Notes: generated by a model not told the origin, from the sequence alone. 64,000 nt of DNA from Deltaproteobacteria bacterium (GCA_016218915.1 JACRCQ010000041.1:1-64000), one strand, 5' to 3'; numbered from the stretch's first letter, positions 53,501 to 62,612 are shown. Numbers and translations: made by a program.

Positions 53501-55325
53501 CGGGCGCCTCGGCGGCGCTCACAGGGCCACTCCGCCTCAGGTCAAGATGGTTGCCCCCACGATCACCGGAGGAGGTCTTCCCACCGAGATCGTCCAGCGC
53601 ATCGTGCGCCAAAACTTCGGCAGGTTCCGTCTGTGCTACGAGAATGGCCTGAAGAACAACCCGAACCTGCAGGGACGGGTATCCACGCGATTCATCATCG
53701 ACGCTTCGGGCGTAGTGCAGTCGGTGACGAACGGAGGCTCGGATCTGCCTGATCCGAATGTAGTGCAGTGCGTGATCAAGGCCTATGCGGGATTGTCCTT
53801 CCCTGCCCCGGACTCCGGACAGGCCATCACCGTCGTCGTCCCCATCAGCTTCGCGCCCGAGGGCGGAACCGACGTGGACAGGGCGGCTGCCCCTGCGCCG
53901 CAGGCCCCCAGGCCTGCCGCGACCAACGTGCGAATCGTCGTGGCCATCGATGGATTGCCGCACTTTCCCACGGCGTGCTCAGGTGCGGCTTCGCTGTCGT
54001 ACGAGGAGCGGGTGACGCTCTGGCGCGAGCGCCTGTCCAAGGTGACCGGCAACGACAAGGGAGTCGCCCTCGAGTACACCAAGGCCATCGCGGCATGCGA
54101 GGCCCCTACGTGGCGCGAGCGGGCCAAGCTGCTTTCGATGATGCTCGACGCACTTCCCACGGTTCCTTCGCGGGTAGCGCTGTGGAAGAGCTTCGTGCGC
54201 GTTCCTGCGGTGGCCGACGCCCTGTACCGCGACATGCTCGCCCGGGTGCACACGGCCAACGACATGCGGGAGCTGCACAAGGCGCTCGGGCTCAAGTTCC
54301 TCGATCGCGGCACCCTGGACAAGCTCCTCAAGGACGCAAAGGATCCCGCTGCCCGCGTGGTCAAGCTGCGCAAGCTGCAGGTGGAATGGCCCGACGATCT
54401 CTCGCTGGCGATCACGCTGCTCGAGGCGCTCGAGGATGCACAGGACGACGGGGGTGCGCGCGAAGTTGCGCGCAAGCTGCGCTCCCGGCCGGATGCGGAT
54501 GCACATGTGCGCACCGAAGTGGGCGAGCTGTACCTGCGTCTTGCCAAGCGAGCCAAGAGCAAGGAGCTGGCCGCGATCGACGAGGCCGAGGCTCGCAGGA
54601 CCTTTGGCGAGATCGTGGAGTTCTCGCCGGACGAGCCAGTGGCGCGAAGAAGGCTGGGCGATCTGCTGCGGGCCCACGGCTGGTTCGACGAGGCACGGCG
54701 TCAGTACGAGACTCTGGCCAGGCTGTCGCCGGACGATCCGAGCGTGCAGCTTCTCATCGCCGCAACCTCCGAAGGGCTGGGGAAGCTCGAAGAGGCTGTG
54801 CGCTGGGCAGAGAAGGCGAGCGAGACCGGCTCGCCAGGCGATGGCAGGGGAATGTCCACGACCTCGCGCGCGATGGCATCGCTCTTCCTTGCCTGGGGGC
54901 GCAACGCCGCAGCCAAGGAGAACAAGGGTGAGGAGGTCAAGGCGCTTCGCATCCGGGCCGGCAGGCTGGTGGACAAAGAAGGGGGGACCAAGGCCGCAGC
55001 ACGGGTGCTGCTCAGCTGGTCGCACCCGGAGCTGCACCCGGCGCTGTGGTCCAATGCGCGCGGCTCGATGATGCCTGCGCCGGACGGCGACGCGCTGATG
55101 GGGATCTCGCAGGTGATGCTCCCCACGCAGAGAGCGCAGATCGAGGTCCGGATGGAGCCCGACGAGGCTGAGCATGCAGCTCGCCTCGGTGCGCAGGCCG
55201 TGCTCACCGTCATCTTCCGTGAGGGAGAGGATGACGAGAAGATCGTGAGGCTGCCCGTGGAGTTCGTGCGAGGAGGTCCGGCCGCGATCAAGTTCGCCGT
55301 GGCGGACAAGGAGGTGAGGCCATGA
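50544..55325 (+). CDS. giant FecR/VIT/VWA lipoprotein with AgmX-type domain and TPRs
   Basis: 1593-residue protein with lipobox FLLSC. CAGGGGG before ATG 50544 supports the start; ATG 50574 is an alternative. Domains in order: FecR-like (about 45-190), VIT (about 235-370; RMDLRVTIEGDLALTEVDEV), and VWA (about 485-640) whose MIDAS reads D494-T-S-A-A instead of DxSxS while Thr and Asp remain (GGATDLG, IGDGKP). Then a Gly-rich stretch (GLGLGSIGTLGHGAGTG), an AgmX/PglI C-terminal domain (about 1005-1115; FRLCYENGLKNNPNLQGRV) and tetratricopeptide-like helices to the end. Family context: surface adhesion or secretion-associated proteins of myxobacteria. Its end overlaps the next start by 4 nt (ATGA), with AAGGAGGTG just before it. 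Confidence 0.85.
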   Translation: MPRQMCLDWTMTKLRAVVLVAFTVTVLFLLSCGPAERPLAPKTQTWAELRAVRGAVTVAPPGESDRALYPRERLADGAVVSVPPDGLAWLRRDGGATLLVRGPAKLKVKYDEFEVEQGRIFVDAPGDATTVIESKQGVLHLVRVRASLEITKDASTEAYVLAGEVRTDSGAHAEAGERIVLKGAGKDMKAETVPAVAWEDWTGGLATTDRAAQPPPFGIGTVGARRPGNQGAPRFPLAIQRMDLRVTIEGDLALTEVDEVFFNTASEKVEGIYTFRTPEDASMTRFGVDRDGVVVWGRVKEKAAAAAQYQANVYEGSTEDPALLEWDAPGVYRARLYPIGPGETRRVVVRYAQWLDRSGQRGERRLYVFPMAAEGTDSSLPHIEFFGASFDLLKAGAREVRTGMRGVHQGSNVIVRAHDLVPRADLAVELFDEGTTLTRAYRATHSPDLDVLPPSARSDAKAKAKDEKDYVLVPIRAADIPRVAGGLDLVIVIDTSAATDTASLSIARATVGAVLAHMGGDDRAVVWAGDATLRAVAPGWTGMRKVDEELRRTAATALATIERGGATDLGAMLAQAAAQLDPARRGAVVYIGDGKPTVGELALADLRDRLNKLARPVRIFSVGVGDGADMGILSGVARGGFAERVGDGASAARTALRLLEVAERPAWLGVTVDLGTGVERVYPRDLSTLVADETVLVVGRVAGKLPLQITVKTPAGPQVLKLEARTIADRGDLRSRWAMGRLRQMLDDGDGRAALVDLGMRYGVITPVTSLYVPTRREMTPEEQEELERRKKRERSERMEDLEPNRLAQGPISPFALAGCSKRSKYEQRETEQVAESRADNKEGGTGTRAKGEEGSMGNPSAPGANKRYGVAGPADNSDPHMSRSAALREAQEFGMIGLLNTGAGGDPNAPTSPWGKDDSLGADPTSARGNTWGDSIGNSFGAGGLGLSGVGEGGGGKGEGLGLGSIGTLGHGAGTGTGQGFGSGHGRLGGAHRATPPQVKMVAPTITGGGLPTEIVQRIVRQNFGRFRLCYENGLKNNPNLQGRVSTRFIIDASGVVQSVTNGGSDLPDPNVVQCVIKAYAGLSFPAPDSGQAITVVVPISFAPEGGTDVDRAAAPAPQAPRPAATNVRIVVAIDGLPHFPTACSGAASLSYEERVTLWRERLSKVTGNDKGVALEYTKAIAACEAPTWRERAKLLSMMLDALPTVPSRVALWKSFVRVPAVADALYRDMLARVHTANDMRELHKALGLKFLDRGTLDKLLKDAKDPAARVVKLRKLQVEWPDDLSLAITLLEALEDAQDDGGAREVARKLRSRPDADAHVRTEVGELYLRLAKRAKSKELAAIDEAEARRTFGEIVEFSPDEPVARRRLGDLLRAHGWFDEARRQYETLARLSPDDPSVQLLIAATSEGLGKLEEAVRWAEKASETGSPGDGRGMSTTSRAMASLFLAWGRNAAAKENKGEEVKALRIRAGRLVDKEGGTKAAARVLLSWSHPELHPALWSNARGSMMPAPDGDALMGISQVMLPTQRAQIEVRMEPDEAEHAARLGAQAVLTVIFREGEDDEKIVRLPVEFVRGGPAAIKFAVADKEVRP

Positions 55326-58300
55326 GCGCGACCAAGCAGGTACCCTCCTTCAAGCTCAAGAGCATTGCCTGGCTTGCGATTGCCATCGTTCTCGCAGCGT
55401 CGCTCCTGTGGTTCGCGCGTGGACGCAAGCCGAGCAAGACCCTGGTGCAGACGGTCGCCGACATCCAGCCCGTTCACGCGGGAGTCAAGCTCGGCGACCA
55501 GTCGATCCGTCAGATCCGACGCATCCCGGACGGCGGGAGCGTGGAGACCGACACCGACGGGCGGGCACGGATCCAGCTCGATGACGGGACGTCCCTGGTG
55601 GTGGCGGGCGGCACGAAGCTGGTCGTCAGCTCCACCGGCGTGCGCCTGGAGCGAGGAAGGCTCTTCGCCAAGGGCGGGGCTGCGGCCAAGACGCAGGTCG
55701 ATCTGGGCGGCGCCACGGCGATCCTGACCGGAGCGAATGCTGCATTGTCGCGCTTGGACGGCGCGCCTGCGCGCGCATACGCTGCTGCGGGCGAGATGAC
55801 CGTACGGGTCAATGAGCGCGACGTCGCCGTGCGCTCCGGCGAGAGCGCCACGGTGACCGGCAACGACGTGAAGGTGGCGCCGGAGCGCGTGTTCGACGAC
55901 TGGACCGGCGGGCTGGCTGCGCCTTGGGGTGCGTCGGGCAAGGCGAACCGCGTAGTGGGCGAGCTTTGGGGACGTGCATCGAGCGCGGGTGTTGGGGAGC
56001 CGGGCTCGCCGCTGACGATTCGATCGCAGGAAGTCAAGGCCGAGATCGTGGGAGAGACCGCGCGCACCGAGGTCAAGTCCACGTTCTTCCATGCGGGCTC
56101 TGCGCAGGTATCGGGCGACTTCCGCATGGCGCTGCCCCCCGGGGCCATCGTGTCCGGGTTCTCCGCGGGCACGGGAGATACCCCGGGTGAGGGGAAGGTA
56201 GGCGTGGCCTCGCGCACGGAAGCGACGCTGACGCCTTCGGGCGTGATGCTCGAATGGGCAGGGGAAGGTTGGGTCCGCGGCACGATCCCCAGCATTGCTC
56301 CAGGAGCGCTGGTCAACGTGATTGTGACCTATGTCGAATGGCTGCAGCCGCAGCTTGTGGCGGGCGGGGACGTGATACTGCAGTATCGCTATCCGCTGGT
56401 GGCAGGGTCGACTCCGCCGGTGGTGGGCGAGTTCCTCGCCAGGATCGACGCATCGCCCAGCGCCCCTCGATTCATCTCTGCAGGACAGGGCGCCGTGATC
56501 ACCGGGTCGGTCGTGGAGCTGCGGAAGTCGGACTTCAAGCCGTCGGCAGACCTGGTGGTGGAGATCCAGGTGCCGGGCTTCCATGCCCCGGCTCGCATGT
56601 ACGTAGCGCCGCCCGAGGCCGCCGACGAAGGCGGGCAATTCGTGCTCGTGCGGACCAAGGCGCCCGAGGCGCGCGCCGACGAAGGCGTGGCCATTGCGCT
56701 GGTGATCGACGCGTCGTCGAGCATTGACGTCGCATTGCTCGATGCGGAGCGCGCGTTCGTCGAGGCACTGATCGGGGCGCTCGGCTCGCGCGACAAGGTG
56801 ATCGTGCTGGCTGCGAGCGATGGCCTCAAGGCGATCGGTCCGGACAAGATCGGGCCGGTCGACGATGCACGGCGCAAGGTGATCATCGACGCGCTCGGCA
56901 AGCTGCAGCCCGCGGGCGGCACCGACCTCGGGCGCGCCCTGGAGGGAGCTGCGGATGCCCTCGATCCGTCGGTGGGCGGCGCGATGGTGGTGTACGTGGG
57001 GGATGGATGGCCGACGATGGGAGACCTGCGGGTGGACGACATCCGCGCGCGTCTGGCGCGCCGGACCTCGGGCATGCCGCGCATGGGCGCGATCGCCGCA
57101 GGACCGGTTGCGAACCGGTTCGGACTCACGGCGCTCGTTCGCGGCGCTGGCCCGATCCTCGAAATCGGCGATCGGGCGGATGCAGCGGCTGCTGCAACGG
57201 CATTGATCGCAGCCGCTCTGCAACCCGCAGTTGCGGGCGTGGAGCTGGTGTTCGGGCCCGAGATCGAGCAGGTCTACCCGCTCGGACCGCGCGCCATCGC
57301 CTCCGGCCAGACCGTCTACGCCGTCGGAAGGGCTCGCGGATTGGTTCCCAAGGACGTCCTGCTGCGCTGGCGCGATGCCAAGGGGCCGCAGGAGCAGAAG
57401 CTGACCGTGGCCCGCGAGCGGATGACAAGCGTGGAGGACGTGCGTCGTCGATGGGCCTCTGCCCGGGTCGAAGAGATCACGCTGCAAGGTCGAGGCAGGG
57501 AGGCCGCGGCGGACGTTGCGGTGCGGATGCATCTGCTGACGCCCTGGACCGCGTGGGGGGTGGGAATGCAGGACGGAGCGGTCTACAAGCCGACTCCGAT
57601 CGAGAGCCGCGTGCTGGATCTGGCTTCTGGAAGCGATGCGGTGCTGTCGGCTGCCATTGCGACGCCCGGGATGTCGGGCTCTTCCATGCTCGATCTGGAG
57701 AGCGAGGAAGTCGCGCCCGCTGGCAAGGAGGATGACGCAGCGTACAAGGCGGCGATCCGGCTTGCCGCACGGCGCGTCGTGGAAGAAGCGATGGGGTCGA
57801 TCCGCGCTTGTCGCGACACCCGTGCCGCCCTGCGTCCGGACCTGACAGGAACCATCAACATCCGGTTCGATCTGGAAGGCGACGGCCGCCCCACGAACAT
57901 CAAGGTCGCAGGAAGCGCTGCAGCCTACGACGAAGCGCTCAACCGTTGCATCGCGCAGGTCGTGGAAGGGCTTCCCTTCCCGGTCACAGGCCTGGCAGGG
58001 AAGGTCGACGTCTCGCACGATCTCGATCTGCTCGCAGGCAAGTCGCCGCAGAAGACCAAGTGCTCGGACACCTCGACCTTGCCGCTGGCGCTGCGCAGGG
58101 GCGTGTGGGTAGAGCGGCTGCGACGGCAGCCGGGCGCCACGGTGTTCGTCCAGGCCAAGCGCGGCTGCGAGCTCGCCACCTGGACCGATCGCCGAGCCCT
58201 GCTCGAGCTGATGCTCACCACCACTACCGGTGGGCAGGAGCGGGTCAGCATGGCCGCTTCGCTCGATCTGGTGGGAGAGAACGAAGCAGCGGCGTTCCTG

Positions 58301-59356
58301 CGCAGGGAAGCGATGCGCAGGGCGCGGGGCCCGGAGGAGCTTCGGGCGGTACGCAGGGCGCTGCTCGCGATGGAAACGTTCCCGAGGTTCACTTTTGACA
58401 AGCAGTACGGCGAAGCGCAGGACCACGATGCGCGTCTGAAGGTGGTGCGCCGGTTCCTGTCGTTGGCGCCGCACGACATCAAGCTCCGCCAGAGGCTGCT
58501 CGCGCTGCTGGAAGCCAAGGGCGACAAGCCCACGCTTCTGGCCGAGATCTCGCAGATGCGGGCGGACCCCTTTGCAGATGCCGCGCTTCTGGCGAGCTGC
58601 GCCTCTGCATTGCGCCGGTCGGGCGACGACGCCGAGGCGCGTCGCACCTTCGGGGAGATCATCGAGCGGGCACCCTCCGACCCCTGGGCGCGCGCGTTCA
58701 CCGGGGATCGGCTGCGGAACGAAGGGTGGTACGACGACGCGATCAAGATCTACGCGCCGCTCGATCTGCAGATGGAAGGCGAGCAGGCGGTGATCCTGCG
58801 CACGGCGCTGGCGCAGGAAGGGGCCGGAAGGCTCGATCTGGCGAGCCGGATGCTTTCGCGTCTGACCCAGATGGGGGGACGCAGCGAGGATCAGATGCTG
58901 GGGAGCCTCGCGGTCGACATCGGTGCAGCGATGCTGGCCGAGCCGCGCAAGATCGACGCGCTTCAGCAGAAGGAGCTCGGGCGACGTCAGCTCGAGCTGC
59001 CGCTGCGCAAGACCGGGGCAGCGATCCTGCTGCGGGTTCCTGCGGCGCTGGCGCCCATCGAGGCGGTGGTGCTTCGGGGTCCCAAGGATGCGCGCGAGGA
59101 GCGTCAGGCTGACATTGCGGCGCGGGGCATCGGATTCTACCGGGTGCTGCTGGATGGCGGAGACGACGATGTGGTGCTGCGGCTGACCGCCGCCAAGGAC
59201 TATGTCCCCTCAGCGCCGATACCCGTGCACATCGTGGCGATTGTGTCGCAGGGGGCAGGCAAGGCGCCTGTGATCAAGACGGTGGACGTGAACCTGCCGG
59301 TGGATGGCAAGCCGCTGAAGATGAGGTGGCAGGACGGGTGGAAGACGGAGGGGTAG
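55322..59356 (+). CDS. paralogous FecR/VIT/VWA/TPR protein
   Basis: 1344-residue paralogue of the upstream protein. It lacks a lipobox: a membrane helix (SIAWLAIAIVLAASLLWFARG, residues about 14-33) anchors it. FecR-like (about 40-190), VIT (about 215-335; TRTEVKSTFFHAGSAQVSG) and VWA (about 445-620) follow. Here the MIDAS is intact: D463-A-S-S-S, GGTDLG and YVGDG. A degenerate AgmX-type domain (about 810-910; IRACRDTRAALRPDLTGTINI) and tetratricopeptide-like helices close the chain; the Gly-rich stretch is missing. Translation is coupled to the upstream gene, so both should be made together at similar levels and may form a heteromeric surface complex. It converges with the next gene with 20 bp between stops. 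Confidence 0.85.
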   Translation: MSATKQVPSFKLKSIAWLAIAIVLAASLLWFARGRKPSKTLVQTVADIQPVHAGVKLGDQSIRQIRRIPDGGSVETDTDGRARIQLDDGTSLVVAGGTKLVVSSTGVRLERGRLFAKGGAAAKTQVDLGGATAILTGANAALSRLDGAPARAYAAAGEMTVRVNERDVAVRSGESATVTGNDVKVAPERVFDDWTGGLAAPWGASGKANRVVGELWGRASSAGVGEPGSPLTIRSQEVKAEIVGETARTEVKSTFFHAGSAQVSGDFRMALPPGAIVSGFSAGTGDTPGEGKVGVASRTEATLTPSGVMLEWAGEGWVRGTIPSIAPGALVNVIVTYVEWLQPQLVAGGDVILQYRYPLVAGSTPPVVGEFLARIDASPSAPRFISAGQGAVITGSVVELRKSDFKPSADLVVEIQVPGFHAPARMYVAPPEAADEGGQFVLVRTKAPEARADEGVAIALVIDASSSIDVALLDAERAFVEALIGALGSRDKVIVLAASDGLKAIGPDKIGPVDDARRKVIIDALGKLQPAGGTDLGRALEGAADALDPSVGGAMVVYVGDGWPTMGDLRVDDIRARLARRTSGMPRMGAIAAGPVANRFGLTALVRGAGPILEIGDRADAAAAATALIAAALQPAVAGVELVFGPEIEQVYPLGPRAIASGQTVYAVGRARGLVPKDVLLRWRDAKGPQEQKLTVARERMTSVEDVRRRWASARVEEITLQGRGREAAADVAVRMHLLTPWTAWGVGMQDGAVYKPTPIESRVLDLASGSDAVLSAAIATPGMSGSSMLDLESEEVAPAGKEDDAAYKAAIRLAARRVVEEAMGSIRACRDTRAALRPDLTGTINIRFDLEGDGRPTNIKVAGSAAAYDEALNRCIAQVVEGLPFPVTGLAGKVDVSHDLDLLAGKSPQKTKCSDTSTLPLALRRGVWVERLRRQPGATVFVQAKRGCELATWTDRRALLELMLTTTTGGQERVSMAASLDLVGENEAAAFLRREAMRRARGPEELRAVRRALLAMETFPRFTFDKQYGEAQDHDARLKVVRRFLSLAPHDIKLRQRLLALLEAKGDKPTLLAEISQMRADPFADAALLASCASALRRSGDDAEARRTFGEIIERAPSDPWARAFTGDRLRNEGWYDDAIKIYAPLDLQMEGEQAVILRTALAQEGAGRLDLASRMLSRLTQMGGRSEDQMLGSLAVDIGAAMLAEPRKIDALQQKELGRRQLELPLRKTGAAILLRVPAALAPIEAVVLRGPKDAREERQADIAARGIGFYRVLLDGGDDDVVLRLTAAKDYVPSAPIPVHIVAIVSQGAGKAPVIKTVDVNLPVDGKPLKMRWQDGWKTEG

Positions 59357-59376
59357 CTGATTGGAGTCTGGGGGGT

Positions 59377-60972
59377 CTAGGGCACCTCGCTCCAGCGGCC
59401 GACGAACCTCCTGCTGGTCTTGTCCCACGTCCAGGTCGCGACGAACTTGATGGTCTGCTGCTTGGATTGGTCTCCTTTGGGGCAGCTCCCCCGCCACGTC
59501 CAGGTGTCGAACGTGGCGTTTGCGGTCATGCTGGCTTGTACCTTCCCCCGCGTGTTGCGGAGCAGGTCCTGGGAGCATGAGCTCCAAAGCTCCTCGAGGA
59601 TGGGTCGGTCGATCAGGTTGCGCGGCGGCGACGAGCCGAATCCTCGTGCTTCGAAGTAGGGAGGCGGCGTGCTGCCACTCATGAAGCTGAAGCCCGGCTG
59701 GTCGTACCAGGCTGCAATGAGCTCCCCGTCCAGCATGAATACCTGCTGCTTGGGGTGATCCCAGGGCACGACGCCCTGGACCACGCCGCGCATCGCAACT
59801 TCCAGGAATCGCAGGGGACCCCGGGATTCTCCAACGGTGTAGTCTCCATACGTGCCTGTCTTGTCGTACAGGCTCAGCTGGGTCGGAGCGAGATCCATGT
59901 GAGTCTTATGCTCGAGGATCTCGATGTGGTTGGGATCTCCTGGCTGGTAGGAAAGACCCAAGGTCGGGTACAGAAAGCTCTTGTAGGGTATGGCGAAATT
60001 CCCGTGGCCCTGCTCGGCATGCAGCGACTGGTACAACTCGGCGTGGGGCTGGAGCAACAATCTCGGAATCGGAAGATCCGACGTCGGCACCGAGGCGCCG
60101 GGTTGGGAGCCCGAAAGCGGCCCTGTGGAGCCCGCCGCGATCTCCAGAACCTCCATGTCGGGCAATGCAATACGCGGTAGAATCGCCAGCGGCATCTCTG
60201 CCTCTGCCGTCACTCCGGCCGCCGTTTCCCGCCACACCACTCTCGCACCTTGGATGGCCGTCACCTGCCCGGATGCCGTCACCTCGGCTATACCGCTCCG
60301 GTCCAGCTTGAGCTGCCGCGTGTAGCGCTGCGCCAGTCGCTTCGCGAGCGCGTCATAGCGCGCCAGACCTGCCTTGCAAGCCGCAGTGTGCGCAGGGGCC
60401 TGGCGCACACCTGTGAACGCGAGGCCACCGGATGGGCAGCAGTACGATGAGAACTCGCACTCCTGGTCCGTGATGGGTATCGTGTATCCATGCACAGCCT
60501 CGTTGTACGGCCTCGGCAGCGCGGGCGGCGGCGCGGTCACCCGGAACCAGACACCGCCAGCAAGCGGCTCGCGCAGCGAAGCGGCAACCAGCACCGATGA
60601 GCCGGTGACGGCCAACGTCAGATACGATCGATCCGGACGCTGCGGCGCCTCCGGCCCTGCCAGGGAGCCCCACTCCGCAAGATCGCCGTCGAGCTTGAAC
60701 GATTGAGGCGGCTTGGCTCCGTGGAGCACCAGGGCCTTGGGGTCCGCAGGAGGTAGCTGCGCGGGGATCGCGCTCGGTACGGGGACGACGCTCGCGGCAG
60801 CGGAGGCACGCGGGGCGACGTTCGAGCTGTCAGGTTGGGCGGGGACGATGAGGGGACCCGAGGCGACCTGTGTCGTTGCGCCCGGCCCGGCTGCAGGCGC
60901 GCCGCAGCTCGCCATGGCGAGCATCCCTGTCATCACGGCCGCGACTCCCTTACACCCCAGTGCGATCGTCAT
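59377..60972 (-). CDS. hypothetical lipoprotein
   Basis: 531-residue protein I do not recognise. The start at 60972 has a strong AAGGAAGGGGAG site and overlaps the PilM-like gene's stop (ATGA), so translation is coupled. The signal ends in MLAMASC, followed by an Ala/Pro/Ser linker. The body is beta-rich with several Cys (ECEFSSYCCPSG, CSQDLL, GSCPKGDQ), DGDLAEWGSL-type strands early on and a repeat-like C-terminal region (WTWRGSC, VATWTWDK). The DGDLAEW motif resembles a carbohydrate-binding family 9-like domain, but without clear substrate residues. It is the last gene of a five-gene minus-strand run starting at the window edge. Confidence 0.65.
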   Translation of the reverse strand: MTIALGCKGVAAVMTGMLAMASCGAPAAGPGATTQVASGPLIVPAQPDSSNVAPRASAAASVVPVPSAIPAQLPPADPKALVLHGAKPPQSFKLDGDLAEWGSLAGPEAPQRPDRSYLTLAVTGSSVLVAASLREPLAGGVWFRVTAPPPALPRPYNEAVHGYTIPITDQECEFSSYCCPSGGLAFTGVRQAPAHTAACKAGLARYDALAKRLAQRYTRQLKLDRSGIAEVTASGQVTAIQGARVVWRETAAGVTAEAEMPLAILPRIALPDMEVLEIAAGSTGPLSGSQPGASVPTSDLPIPRLLLQPHAELYQSLHAEQGHGNFAIPYKSFLYPTLGLSYQPGDPNHIEILEHKTHMDLAPTQLSLYDKTGTYGDYTVGESRGPLRFLEVAMRGVVQGVVPWDHPKQQVFMLDGELIAAWYDQPGFSFMSGSTPPPYFEARGFGSSPPRNLIDRPILEELWSSCSQDLLRNTRGKVQASMTANATFDTWTWRGSCPKGDQSKQQTIKFVATWTWDKTSRRFVGRWSEVP

Positions 60973-62612
60973 CTCGGCTCCCCTTCCTTGCGCTTGCCTC
61001 TCCGGTAGACGACGACGCCGAGCACGCATCCTGCGACACCGATCGGGCCCAGGACGCCAGCGAAGTACGGCAAGGGCGCCACATCGACCTGGAGGCGCAC
61101 GTCGGATGGATCGGTCGTGCGGTAGAGCACATCCACAGCGGCTCCCTTATCCGGCTCACAAGAGCTGTGGCAGGCGTTGTTCGTGAACTGGTGCTTTCGC
61201 CCTTCGGCCTCGAACTCGACAACTGCACAGCATTGGGAGTTTCCCTTCTTGCTGCCCTTGAACCACCGGTGGTCCACGACAGTGCCTGACGCGGTCGCGG
61301 CAGCGGCTTCGAAATGCCTGTGCTCAACGTAGGTGGCGAAAAAGCCGGCCGCGGCCAGCGCGAAACCGCCTCCGTGTACCAATCCTACGGTGAGCGCAAC
61401 AACGTGCGCCTTGATAGGGCGCCTGCCCGGCTTCGATTGAAAAAGCGGTGAAACCTCGGTTTGCGCGGCGGTCGGAGCAGAGGTAGCCCGTGCGCGCATC
61501 GGGATTCTGCGGCGCTTCCAGCGTGGAATCGCCTTTCGCGCCTTGCCGAGTGCGATCGAAGGAGCGTTGCCGAGAGCGAGCCCGAGTACCGGTCCCAGCC
61601 GGGCGCGGTGATCGCGGAACCACTGTCGGTCCACTCGTGCTCCGAGCTGTACTCTCTGCACGCCGCAATCCTGATCGACCGGCCCCTGCCACCGGCGTCG
61701 AAGCTCCGCAGCAAGCTGCTCGAGATCAGCGCCTCCCCCTGCCAGCACCAGCTTCGGCGCTGAGCTCAACCCCGCACAGCTCTCCTTCGCAATCCCGACG
61801 ATCTGCTCAGCGTGCAGGCCCGCGATCTCTTCGACCAACTCGATCACTGCACGTTCCACTCCTGCGCTCGGGTCCCGATACCCCGGGTCCTGGGCCTGAG
61901 CCTCGATGCCAATGCGTTTCTTCAGCGCTTCTGCAGCGGGTCGATCCATGGCAAGTCGTTCCATGAGGCCGCGTGTGACATCTTCGCCTCCCGAGGCAAT
62001 CCACCGCAGGCTCTGCACCACCCCGCGTTGCAGCGAGATGAGAGTTGTCGTGCATGACCCGACATGCACGCCAAGGACGGGCGCATCGGCTCCGACGCCC
62101 GCAGCGAGCAGCCAGGCGGACCATGCGAGCCCATCCAGCGTGCATGCGACGGGTTTGAGGCCGACGCTGAGGGCGACATCCTCGTAGGCGCGGACCGTCG
62201 CGCGAGGAATCGCCGCCATCGATAGCGCAGTGTGCCCAGTCCCATCGCCCGCTGGGTCAAGAGCCAGCGCAACGTTTTCGTGGTCGACAGGGAACGGGAT
62301 GCGGTCGTCCATCTCGCGCCAGAGCGGTCCGGCGAACAGCTCTCGCGGCTTCATCACCGGGAATCGAAGCCTTGCGAACGCGGCGATCTCGGTGACAGGA
62401 AGGTTGAGGACTGCGGGGCCCGCGTTGCACCCAGCGACGTGCAGAGCCTCCGTGAGGGCCGCGCAAAGCCGCTTGGCGTCGATGCTGCCACCAGGGGGAA
62501 CGACGGCTTCGGCCATGTCGACGCAGGCAGCCGCGGACACCACTGCAGTCGCCCCGACGAGCTCCAGCTCGCATACCTTGATGGAGCGATTGCCGATGTC
62601 GATCCCCAGCAT
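60969..62612 (-). CDS. PilM-like actin-fold protein fused to a DUF3592 membrane domain
   Basis: 547-residue fusion. Residues about 1-350 match the PilM/competence actin-like ATPase fold: MLGIDIGNRSIKVCELEL (PilM start), NLPVTEIAAFARLRFPV, an ASGGEDVTRGLMERL phosphate loop and KLVLAGGGADLEQL. PilM normally couples the type IV pilus motor to inner-membrane PilN/O. A basic linker (RKAIPRWKRRRI) joins it to two membrane helices flanking a DUF3592-like soluble domain (VVDHRWFKGSKKGNSQCCAVVEF, VLYRTTDPSDVRL). This is not the usual pilM operon: pilN, pilO, pilP and pilQ are absent. ATG 62612 was chosen because it gives the PilM start; TTG 62642 is an alternative. Coupled to the lipoprotein downstream. 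Confidence 0.82.
   Translation of the reverse strand: MLGIDIGNRSIKVCELELVGATAVVSAAACVDMAEAVVPPGGSIDAKRLCAALTEALHVAGCNAGPAVLNLPVTEIAAFARLRFPVMKPRELFAGPLWREMDDRIPFPVDHENVALALDPAGDGTGHTALSMAAIPRATVRAYEDVALSVGLKPVACTLDGLAWSAWLLAAGVGADAPVLGVHVGSCTTTLISLQRGVVQSLRWIASGGEDVTRGLMERLAMDRPAAEALKKRIGIEAQAQDPGYRDPSAGVERAVIELVEEIAGLHAEQIVGIAKESCAGLSSAPKLVLAGGGADLEQLAAELRRRWQGPVDQDCGVQRVQLGARVDRQWFRDHRARLGPVLGLALGNAPSIALGKARKAIPRWKRRRIPMRARATSAPTAAQTEVSPLFQSKPGRRPIKAHVVALTVGLVHGGGFALAAAGFFATYVEHRHFEAAAATASGTVVDHRWFKGSKKGNSQCCAVVEFEAEGRKHQFTNNACHSSCEPDKGAAVDVLYRTTDPSDVRLQVDVAPLPYFAGVLGPIGVAGCVLGVVVYRRGKRKEGEPR

Noticed and set aside
54701-58474. 1257-codon open frame antisense to the two VIT/VWA genes
   Set aside because: Composition is Arg/His/Ala-rich and it crosses the junction of two real genes; no motif or ribosome site.
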